The translations under genes were made by a program, and so were the position numbers. Shown here in pieces: positions 45,295-54,619 of a DNA stretch of 64,000 bases (its first letter is position 1; each line of letters starts with the position of its first letter). The stretch comes from Ischnura elegans (lineage: Eukaryota; Arthropoda; Insecta; Odonata; Coenagrionidae), in NCBI RefSeq assembly GCF_921293095.1, contig NC_060251.1, positions 99,558,566 to 99,622,565 of the forward strand, in the 5' to 3' direction. A model generated the notes under the pieces. It saw nothing but the letters and a program-made list of their open reading frames with translations, made no database searches and was not told the DNA's origin.

Positions 45295-46570
45295 TTTAAC
45301 ATAAGAAATTGAAATTATATATTTTACGCCCTGATTGAAACTATGAAAGGCTTCCCGTATTCACTGTGGCCAAATCCGTGACTTAAGAATAAATAATTCT
45401 TCAGAGGAAATTAGATACCTTCCTTTCCTATCTTCCTGATGGATTAATTTTACCAGGTTATGCCGGAAACAGCCTCATTGATACGTTTTATATTATCTGG
45501 CGACACCGGTGATTGTTATTAATAACAAGGCTAGCCAAATATTTAGCATATTCGTACTCTAATCGATCATTTTCTATTTTTACGAAACCATGTCCCTTTG
45601 TATATTGGTCGAGAAAGAGTTCACTTAATATTCAGGAAATCTTCGAGAATTCAATTTCGAATAGTTAAGCCTATATGTGTGGTTGTGGAGCTAATTATCT
45701 TTGTTAGAACCAGTATCACTGTACTCCGAAGTTCTTCCATATGATGGTTTTTTTTTCATAAATTCTGGGCTTTGCCAAGGAATGGAATCTTAATCTGAAT
45801 TAAAAGTTGAATTAGATACTCATATATGAAATAGCTGCAATTGTTTTCTTACTTTCATTATTGACAATCAAACCCGATTTTATGTCTTCGATTAATAGTG
45901 GAAATTTAAAATTTCACTTCAATTTCCATGCATCAAACTGTTTTGTGTTGCACTACTAACAGTTGTTGGCAATTTAAGGAAAATCGTGAAATATCTCCAA
46001 CACCTAAAATGCTTCACATTACTTTTTATCAAATTTTCGGAACTTCATCTAGCCAACAATGGCTATTTCACGCCACAGAAGGCGGACTCGAGACAATAGA
46101 AAACTTTTGACCGTGGGATAACAATAACACATCCTAGGTTTTACGAGCACTTACGAATACGACTTATTTTTACCAAATAAATAAGGTTACCGAAGTTAAC
46201 GCTTTCATTGACCTGTTCCTTCGATAGATGCGTCATGGATACTGCTGTCATATAAGAAGCTCAAGAGCGCGAAAACAACAAACTTAATTTAATTAAAACC
46301 TACTCACTTTCTCATTATGGTACGGCACAGATACATCAATATGACTGTATTTTTAAAAACAGGCGCTTGCACATTCACAAACATTTTTCGATAGCAATCG
46401 TACCTTTTGCGTAAAATACTGATCGGCCTTCGTCTCCTTGCTTCGTTACTGGTTTTTATAAGTACAGACGTGCTGACGAGCCACAGTTGCGTTTTATACG
46501 TCCATAACTTCTCATTAACTATTCATTCGGGTTGCGCGCTAGCGATAAAAATATATCCGTCAGTTGTTTG
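45295..46570. other. No gene supported
   Basis: A+T-rich. Small + frames (45928-46110, 46407-46592) have no recognisable content. The second ends just upstream of the exon candidate at 46583. Confidence 0.35.
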
Positions 46571-46582
46571 TTTGTTTTTCAG

Positions 46583-46744
46583 CACTTGGTGACTGCTATG
46601 GAGACGGGCGTGGGAGCTCCGCAGGAGAGCGATTCCGATCCTTCGGAGGCCCGTCTCCCGCCACTCAGCCACTTGAGCTCCACGTCCTTGTGTCACAAAA
46701 ACGAGTTCATCTCCCAAAGACCTGCGAAGAGAAACAAAGAATAG
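46583..46744 (+). CDS. Possible terminal coding exon, unidentified protein
   Basis: An acceptor GTTTGTTTGTTTTTCAG (AG at 46581-46582) opens a 53-codon frame ending in TAG at 46744. The peptide (HLVTAMETGVGAPQESDSDP ... FISQRPAKRNKE) is acidic/Ser-Pro-rich, then basic at the C-terminus. About two thirds of third codon positions are G or C, against A+T-rich flanks, which favours real coding. The opposite strand also offers an acceptor (CTCTTCGCAG, exon start 46721) and an open frame (SLGDELVFVTQGRGAQVAEW...), but its codon bias is weaker and no good donor follows. The family was not recognised. No AATAAA follows closely, and a MITE starts 100 bp downstream. Confidence 0.38.
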   Translation, partial: HLVTAMETGVGAPQESDSDPSEARLPPLSHLSSTSLCHKNEFISQRPAKRNKE

Positions 46745-46842
46745 ACTGAAGTCAGTTCTCATAATGGATTGCATAAAATTAATGAGACATATTTTATGCA
46801 CAATCAGCACCAGGGAGCTCCTAACACTATCCTGTAAGTAAA

Positions 46843-47275
46843 GTCTGAATCACACGATCACTTTTTTTTCGTCGCGAAAGTAATCACTATCGCGATCACT
46901 TTTCCCGTCGCGAAAAGCGATCGCTCTGGTGATCATCTTTCTGAATCACATGGTCACTCCCGCCGTCGCTTTCGCATAATTTCCGATATCACAGCTCGTT
47001 GTCATAGGACCCGCATCACGAAAAATATAGCGTGTTTGTTTATCTATGTCGTTCCCACAATTGTCAAACGTTGCACTGCAATCGCTCCATACGGGCATGC
47101 GTTCCGATTGGTTTATATGGGGTTTTAGTGACGGTTTTAGCGACGGAAAAAGCGACCGGACTAGTGATGAAAAATAGCGATGGGAATCCTCATCGCGATC
47201 GCGAACGCGAAAAACAATTGCCGGCGACGATCATTTCGCCTAGTGATCGCGATAGTGATCACTTTCGCTATCCAT
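46843..47275. mobile_element. Foldback MITE rich in GCGATCGC/GTGATCAC motifs
   Basis: The left part (GCGAAAGTAATCACTATCGC then GATCACTTTT) and the right part are inverted copies of about 25 bp at 46875-46899 and 47243-47267. Motifs such as GTCGCGAAA, GCGATCGC and AGTGATCGC recur throughout. The flanks carry an identical 8-mer, TAAGTAAA (46835-46842 and 47276-47283), which would suit a hAT or P-type duplication, although the outermost bases of the two ends do not pair well. A second TCTGAATCACATGGTCACT copy lies inside at 46951. No coding; the + frame at 47032-47292 is repeat-derived. Confidence 0.62.
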
Positions 47276-47283
47276 TAAGTAAA

Positions 47284-47366
47284 ATGGATTAAAGTTAAAA
47301 ATTTCTCTGAGCTCTAGAAGGGGGGGGGGGGTGTATCCCTTAACCCCCCCCCCTCGCTGCGCCACT
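47284..47366. mobile_element. hAT-type MITE, 3' fragment
   Basis: TTTCTCTGAGCTCTAGAAGG followed by poly-G, poly-C and CGCTGCGCCACTG matches the right end of the family members at 51437-51751 (TTTCTCTGTGCTCTGG ... CTGCGTCACTG). It directly adjoins the right flank of the preceding MITE, which apparently inserted into it. Confidence 0.6.
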
Positions 47367-47369
47367 GAT

Positions 47370-48570
47370 CAGCACAAGTTTCAGGTCCCTTCCATCACTG
47401 CATAGATTGCGTTATTCGGCGTTTTCATCGCAAGTGGAAAGTGCACCCAACAAAATGTTTGCGTTGCCTTAGCTAAGTAGCTAAGGAGATGCGATCCCAT
47501 GTTTTTAAGACAAAAAATGTTTATAACTGTCTCTCCCACCACCTCTTGAAGAATTGTTTCTCCAGAAACATCCTGCATGTTAAATGACCATTAATTAAAG
47601 CGTACGTTTCCTAATTTTGTAATTATGTCATAATAGTCTGGTTATATTTGCCTTAATCATTAAATCTTATGAAGTATACTAATTTTGCATTCCTACACTG
47701 GAAAGGAAAAATGGTGTGAATCCTAAAAGATTAGAAAATAGTGGAAAATCTAGTAAATGAGACAAAAGTTATCGACAGAGGCATATCATATTTTGTGGGT
47801 GGCTTACAACTACGCTACAGTTTTATACTTAGCCATTTAGCTTAGCTTAGTCATGCACAGATTATGAATAAGCCACCTAACCCTCCATTTGACGCCTATT
47901 TTCTTAAGAGTAACCGTTAACTTAACCTTGAACTTTTCATCAAATAGATTTTCACAATCCAAGACGAACAAATACAATTCCACCCCAGGACAAAAAGTAC
48001 CAGAGAGTTATTTCGAAAAATTCCTCAAATACCTTGTGATCGTGTGGGAAAAAGCCCGAGAGGAACACGTTCGTGTAATTAGTTACCAGCATTAATTCCG
48101 TGATTAATTATAATAATTAATGCCGTGTGTGAATCTCATTGAGAACATGGGACGAAGGATATTGACAGAGGCCTATCATATGTTGTTGGTTGCCAACGAT
48201 ATACAAAGATGACAGGTTACAAAGCAGTCGCCTATCCCTACAATCTACGCGTAATTTAGTTTAGTGATCGTTAACTTTACCTTTTTTTCCATTTATCCTA
48301 CATAGTGGCACATTGAAAGCATAGGATTTATATTACATTTCAAGTTAAACTTCATAGACAAAAAAAAGAAAAACATGGCACAATATGTTTTAGGAACTGA
48401 GAAACCAAAATATGAAAATTTAATATAATTTGTACATCTTGTATGAAGTTCTTACTGATAGTAAAATTGGACATTGAACATATTGCATTGAATTTTGTGC
48501 TCTTTTTTGAAACTGAACTCAGTGGAAATATTGCATTGTCCAATTTTACTAATAATTTGTACATTTCAGA
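47370..48570. other. No gene supported
   Basis: The phrase CGACAGAGGCATATCATATT (47772) is partly repeated as TTGACAGAGGCCTATCATAT (48160), and AAAGTACCAGAGAGTTATTTC (47992-48012) recurs at about 49280 as AAATTACCAGAGAGTTCTTTC, so an old dispersed repeat is present. No coding frame. Confidence 0.35.
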
Positions 48571-48574
48571 TTAT

Positions 48575-49215
48575 TTAAAGAAATTTTAAGATTACAATTT
48601 CACTAATTAACCATTCTTTCACCTTTCTTTTAATTTCGGCCAAAGATTTTAGTTTACATAGAGCCTTTGGCAAACAATAAAAGGCAGGATGGTCAACATA
48701 CTTCAGCAACCTTTTACCACACATGTTATTGCAAAGATACGTTTTCCACAAAGGACTGTTACTTTTTTCCATAAAATTTGTATTACTACATTGAATTTTG
48801 TGCTCTTTTTTTAAATAGTTCTCTATAATTATGAGACAATTCTGCATTTTATTCACAGGTAACATATTACATTTAGTACACAGTGATTTAAGGTCAGTAT
48901 TACAACAATAGTTGAAACCATCTGTATCAATTAACTTCAGTATTCTCTTTTCATTCGTTAAAGTTGTATTTAATAAAGCATTTGTTGCCATTCCCCGGAA
49001 AGTGATGACATATCTTCATATACTCTCCACCATTGCAAAAATAATCATTAATTTTATGCCAATAGGTACTATGTCTTATAATAGAAATATTTGATATGCT
49101 ACAATTCGTATTTTTTAAATTGATTTTTTCAATGTGGAGGGGAAATTTGAAATGATCATCAATTATTACACCAAGGTAAGTATATTTTTGTACCTGATCC
49201 AGTAACACTCCATCA
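48575..49215 (-). mobile_element. LINE ORF2 C-terminal fragment, frameshifted
   Basis: A first - strand frame (49208 to 48951) carries QKYTYLGVIIDDHFKFPLHI, the conserved 'YLGV.ID' block just after the RT thumb of non-LTR retrotransposons. A second frame, shifted by one base and overlapping it (48991-48575), has the Cys-containing C-terminus (CLPKALCKLKSLAEIKRKVK) with TCNTDLKSLCTKCN-like cysteines. Together they form the 3' end of a LINE. The RT palm is absent, so the copy is 5'-truncated, the usual state of LINE copies. Its AT-rich codon use differs from the CR1-like element at 33 kb. Confidence 0.7.
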
Positions 49216-49219
49216 ATTT

Positions 49220-50540
49220 ATTTTTCACGATCAAAGACGAAAAATTACACTTGCATTCACTTTGAGGATTAAAAAAAAATTACCAGAGAGTTCTTTCGGA
49301 AAATTCCTCAAGTACCTTGTGAGCGTGCGTGAAAAGGACCGACAGGAACACGTTCGTGTCATTAATGCCGCACATGAATCCCATTAGGACCCAGGGACAG
49401 AGGCAATCGACAGATGCAGTCAGCCATTTGCTCCAGAATACATGAGAAGGGCCTCGTCGCAGGAATTCGTGCTTTCGCGTTCATTAGCGTTCGAGTGGAT
49501 TCATTGCGCTTCGAGTCACTCCCGTGGGGCGGATAGAATTAACGGAGACATGTTCCTCCCCAACGCCGGACGTGAATGATTTTAGTATTCGAAGGAGGCT
49601 GATCTATGTACGGGAAGATACAAGCATGGCGGTACAAACTGTTCCAGGGATCTGATCCAGTCTTCCTGTCAATGACTGATTCGCAGCGACTGTGAAATGG
49701 CGCTCCATGGATCTTATCGATGACGGTGAGTGAATTATCTCAAATGGTGCGATAAGCAAGAGTCGGTATTTTAAGTACCGTCGCATAGTCTGCGAGGGAT
49801 AGGTCAAGAGGAGGGTCGGACTCGATAACGGGACACACTTTCTGTGTTGACCTGAGAACCATAGATCTCTACCCCAATGCTGGCTACTTTTCAATACTTT
49901 TGTGTTATTCCTTAACAACCAACCTTTCGATGAGAGGAATAGGCGTTCGGTATCATTTTAAAGAATTAATTTTGCTTTTTTCTTGAATTTTAATTTCTCT
50001 TTGAGACAATTACTTAATTTTCCTCGACAAGGGTTCCACGGATTATGTTAATTGCGCATACTCTTTGATTTTTCTTTTATTCTTCTACAAATTTATTTGA
50101 TTACAATTCTTATTTAACAATGATTTCCTATTATTGCATTATTATTGTATTTAGCAATGGATTTTAGTTCACACACTTGCTAGTCATTTTATTCATCATA
50201 AAAGGACGCATGTTACTGTGATGAATCATAGATGAGCTGCTTTTGTTTAAAACTATTTTGTAAAACGTAACGCCGAGCATTGCCTATTTTCATTGAATGG
50301 CAACCCATACAAAAGATAGTATCATCTTGTGTGCCTATTGTCACTGATTATCTAAGTATCTAGTGTGTAATTTTTGGGTAGTGAAATACATATCTTTATT
50401 ATTATTATTGTTTTCATTTGCTTATTTAGAGGTTAGTGTCATTTTTTTAAAATATTGAAACTAATGATTTTCAAAAGACGGATGGGGTAATATAACGCCC
50501 GAAGCCAAAATAAAAGGATTTCACGCGGATTTCAAAGGAT
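49220..50540. other. No gene supported
   Basis: The 104-codon - strand frame at 49604-49918 lies in more balanced sequence but has no recognisable motif. The rest is T-rich. Confidence 0.35.
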
Positions 50541-50544
50541 ATTA

Positions 50545-51007
50545 CCCAGATAGCAATGCAAGCTGGAATCAAGCTTGATTCAAGCTTGACTGATCAAGGC
50601 TGCAAGCTTGCAGCAACCTGGAAAAAACAAGCCTGTTAGCTTGATTCAAGCTTGAATCAAGCTAACTAGTCTCCACCAGTCAAGGTTGTTGCAAGCTTGA
50701 AAAAACAAGCCTGAATCAAGGGTATGACACCTTCCCACATAGCAATGCAAGCTGGTAATAAAAGGTGGCATAACACTGTGTGCTCTTGCTAGCCACAGGT
50801 GAGTGAGTTAGTGTTATATATGAGTGGTGAGTTGTAAGTGAGTTTTGTGAGTGACTGAGCTTTCTGACCAGAAAATATTTCAACCTTGACACGACAAGGG
50901 AAAATCAAGTTTGGCAGCTTGACATAGGCTGGACTCAGGCTTGAAAAATTCAACCTTGACATGGCAAGGAAAAATCAAGCTTGACATAAGCTAACATGCT
51001 ATGTGGG
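50545..51007. mobile_element. 463-bp TA-flanked element rich in CAAGCTTGA
   Basis: The ends are CCCAGATAGCAATG (left) and CATGCTATGTGGG (right), flanked by TA (50543-50544 and 51008-51009 after allowing the terminal CCC). The interior is packed with direct and inverted copies of CAAGCTTGA and AATCAAGC. A second CCCACATAGCAATGCAAGCT start lies at 50734, so the element is either internally duplicated or nested. No coding frame. TA duplication suggests a Tc1/mariner-type MITE, but the ends are not ones I can name. Confidence 0.6.
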
Positions 51008-51436
51008 TACGCCCATAGCTCGCAAAGTGTTAAAACAAAGGGGGGGAGGGCGTCAGTATCGGTAAACGGAAGGGAATGCCCGCCCATACTCGGATAATGA
51101 ATTTGGGTGGGAAGAAAATGATTTTTCTTTAAAAAGTAATAATTATTGGGATAGCGCCAAATTAATCTGTCTGTCCAACAACTTCTGGAACAGGCATGCT
51201 AAGGAGGCTTTTAAGATCAGGCTTAAGACTATTTTTTTAAATGGAGACACGGGATATAAACTTAGCAATGCTTGGAATCCTATTTGAAAGAAAACGAAAG
51301 AACTTCTTCTTTTTACCCGAATTGCCTAGATGTTTCCGGCCAATGAGGAGCAAATTGATTGCTGTGGCTGTTTATAGTTACATCCAACGTTGGTAAAGGT
51401 AACGAGAAAAAGTATCTGGGATCCATTACATTTACT

Positions 51437-51751
51437 CAGGGGCGCAGCCAGGAATTAACAATAGGGGTGTATGAGGCGAAATTAATACTGGAGGATCTGG
51501 GGAGTATGGAATATCCGCAAGGGTAAGCGGGAGGCGCGGGGGCCCTCCCTCAGAAAACTTCTAGGATAAATAGTTCAATATGGAGAGTTTTACGGCTAGG
51601 TATGCGAATAGTTTGATATTTTGTTTATGAGTCATCCGTCCCCTTCATATTAGCTAATAAATTTGTCGCATTAAAATATTTTTATTAAATAAATTTCTCT
51701 GTGCTCTGGGGAGGAGTTTTATCCTCCAAAACCCCCCTCTCTGCGTCACTG
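51437..51751. mobile_element. hAT-type MITE, copy 6
   Basis: It begins CAGGGGCGCAGCCAGGAATT and ends CTCTGCGTCACTG. The flanks CATTTACT (51429-51436) and CAGTTACT (51752-51759) agree at 7 of 8 bases. Its right half resembles the fragment at 47284-47366, and its GGAGGATCTGGGGAGTATGG interior is echoed at about 63166-63190. Confidence 0.75.
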
Positions 51752-51759
51752 CAGTTACT

Positions 51760-52600
51760 TAGTACAAAAAGTAATCAAATACTTATACAGAATACTGATT
51801 TTAGGAGTAATCAGTAAAATTAAGTATAATTACACCTGGTCAGATTTTCTATTCTAGAGTGCTTAAAAGTCTTCTCATCAATTTTTATTATATATTTATA
51901 GAAAGTAATCAAGAATGAAGACAGAAGTTAAGTACCATTTACGCGGACTTAATTATATCGGGCCACTTTTATCTTAAGGCTATCCATTATTGCTGATTAA
52001 GCCAAGCAACTCACTCCGTGTTCCAATCTGAGAGTTAGTTTACACAGGTGAGGGTATAACTATTTAGTTGGTTCGTCGTCACACGCTGTGCCCGACCTTC
52101 ATATTACTCGTCTGACGTGGGTGCTATCGAGTCCCCCCCTAATTGATGCCTTGAATCAAGAGCATGATCATCACAAGTCATCCTCAAGTTCCAAAGATTA
52201 TTAAAATTCATACCACGGATCGGGTACAGCCGCTGTTGGGCCGATCTAAATGCTATCTAGGTCATCTGCTTAGCGGTGGAATCCGCCGCAAATATTCTCC
52301 AGACATCGCTGCACATGATGCGTCCGCCGTGGATGCATGCCGTAATGGTGTCGCAGATAATTAGTACCCCAACGTCAATCATAAACCGAGAGAGGAAAAT
52401 TTATGATTGAAATAGGACCTGGTGCTTTCCCGACAAATGATATTCAAGAAATCCTCTCGGGATTTCAACCGAGTTTCCAATTTCACAGCGTTTTGGCTCC
52501 CTTTTCAGGCATCGTCTTCGTAATAGAATGTTATTGCTGCGGAAGAGAGTGATTTCGTTGCCGTATAAATTTCCGTACTTTTATTTATCAAATCAGTTAT
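51760..52600. other. No gene supported
   Basis: The 66-codon + frame at 52164-52364 has no recognisable content and no flanking splice signals that stand out. Confidence 0.35.
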
Positions 52601-52610
52601 ATTATTTAAA

Positions 52611-53030
52611 CCGTGGTTGGTTATAGTATATATTGATTGATGACCATTTATTTCCGTAATTTAAATATACCGCGACCAACCACGGTGATAACTTTACGGA
52701 GTCATCCGCAAGGTTGTGCAAAAAATCCACAGAGAAAAAAAACCATTTGACTTGATTCTTCCTGGATTTCCGGTCGATAGTTTTAGCCAGTTAAGCGACC
52801 GAGGTGTCATACATGGAAATTTGTGGACTGCACCTGACAAGATGGTATGGACTGCTGAGCATATTAAGCGACTAGCAGTACAAGTCGTGCGCACAGCGCC
52901 ATTGCGGGAGCGCCAAAAAGCCCAAAATTTGAACGCTTAGAGGTGTTCGCTCTTGACTGATTTAAATATAGCGGGACTAGCCACGGTGATAACTTTACGG
53001 AATCACCCGCAATGAACAACTTGTGCGAAA
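52611..53030. repeat. Inverted and direct repeats with ACCGTGGTTGGT core
   Basis: ACCGTGGTTGGT at 52611 faces its complement ACCAACCACGGT at 52676-52687, forming a hairpin with ATAT-rich shoulders. The right arm plus GATAACTTTACGGAGTCATC recurs about 298 bp downstream (52961-53012, GCCACGGTGATAACTTTACG then GAATCACCCGCAA). The segment between the direct repeats has a 74-codon + frame (DLILPGFPVDSFSQLSDRGV inside) that I cannot assign. It looks like a small transposon with subterminal repeats, but the ends are not defined. Confidence 0.45.
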
Positions 53031-53049
53031 ATTCTTATTTCTTGTGCGA

Positions 53050-54550
53050 AAAATTTTATTTCCGTACCTAGCTGTAAAATCTGACGCCTGCATTGCCCAA
53101 AATTTGAGATTAATTAGCTACTAAACACATCTTGAAAAGTAAGCATTTACCTCTACCTGTTTCTACACCTAGTCTACAAAAAGTGCATATCGTAGGACAC
53201 ATTTCATTGTCACTTCGTAAATTTAACCTATTTGCGGTGGTCCTTCACAGACCCATTTGTTATCTTGGTTCATCACTTTTTCCTATTTTTGGCTTTTAAA
53301 GGCTCCTCCAATAATTAACAATAATGTCGAAGAACAAATTCTTTCTGCAAATGAAATCTCATTCCAAACGGGTATTCAGTGAACCTGAACGTGAATGAAT
53401 TGTGAATTTTAGGCAAGTGAGCGAAGACCTCCTTGGCTTATTCGTTGTCACTTACCTCCATTTATAAACATAACGAAAATAATTGTGCATGAACAAATAC
53501 ATCACACATTCACGAGCACAAACAGGCATGGTAACCTTTTATGTGAGGGGGTGAGAAACTAAGGGGTACAAGTATTTTTTTCTAAATTGTGTTAGGTACA
53601 GTTAGTTGCTAGAAAAAATATACAAAATCTTCGTTGCCAAGGGATACGAGTCAATCTCTGTTCTGCGCTGACAGGGAGTGGAAAATCAAGTGAACTATTA
53701 TATATACATAGTTGATCTTGTTTTTTTTCTTTATCTAACTTCTATACCTAACTCTGTTTGGAAAAAAGAAATCACTTATAGCCATTAACTTAGCACTCAA
53801 TCGGATAGAATTACCCCTTCGCCCCACGCCAGTTATATCTTAAGCATTTTCTTTGCAAATGTTAGAGTAACGTGACCCGTAGTAAGGTAATCGTAATAAG
53901 GTAAATAAATCATGTTACTGATTTAATATATGTGTCTATACAACTTATTTGAAAAAGGTATGAATAAATAGAAGTAAAGGCAAAAAGAAGCATGTGTTAA
54001 CAAAAATAGGAGACGAAAAAGTTTTTAATTTAAAAAATGATGTCTAGCACAAATATAAAAGTCGACTGTTCACAGGAATACGCGCTAGCAAAATAGATAG
54101 AAAGTGGTTTCAGCTAATTTATAGCCACCGTGATTTTTATAACATAAAATTTATCGTCATCTCGTCAAAGTGCCTTGATATTTCCCGATATTTACCCCAT
54201 ACAGGCACACACTATGGCTTCAGCAGACCGTTACATCATATAATAGCCTTATAAACTCCTTTAAATCGGCTTCTTTTGGCTGGAGTGCTTATAACTAGTC
54301 TCACGCCTTCCAAAAACTCTCGTTGGCAGTGATCGGATTTTTCTTCGATCAAAAGAATTAAATGGCAAAATCACGAGACAGGTCAGTGAACATATTTTGG
54401 CGCTGTTGAAAAGCACGTTAAAAAGTAATCTCACGGAGTTTTGGGTAGATATTGAGAGCATATTTAACCGCATCGCCATGCATTCTACCCGTAATGCGGT
54501 ACGCAACGTACCGAGAGCAATTTGGTTTCATTAACATCGCTCCAGCTCCG
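53050..54550. other. No gene supported
   Basis: A+T-rich, with no frame longer than 81 codons. The - strand frame 54261-54506 has no recognisable features. Confidence 0.35.
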
Positions 54551-54556
54551 CCATAG

Positions 54557-54613
54557 CAAGGCCGTGGAGCGAGCTGCACGTGGAAACTATATTTGAAAGA
54601 CTCCACGGCCTTG
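54557..54613. repeat. Perfect 13-bp hairpin CAAGGCCGTGGAG
   Basis: CAAGGCCGTGGAG (54557-54569) faces CTCCACGGCCTTG (54601-54613) across a 31-nt loop. Upstream, a related GCTCCAGCTCCGCC lies at 54539. The structure is G+C-rich in A+T-rich DNA. It could be a hairpin RNA, a transposon end, or a transcription terminator-like fold; nothing in the flanks decides. Confidence 0.5.
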
Positions 54614-54619
54614 GAGTAA

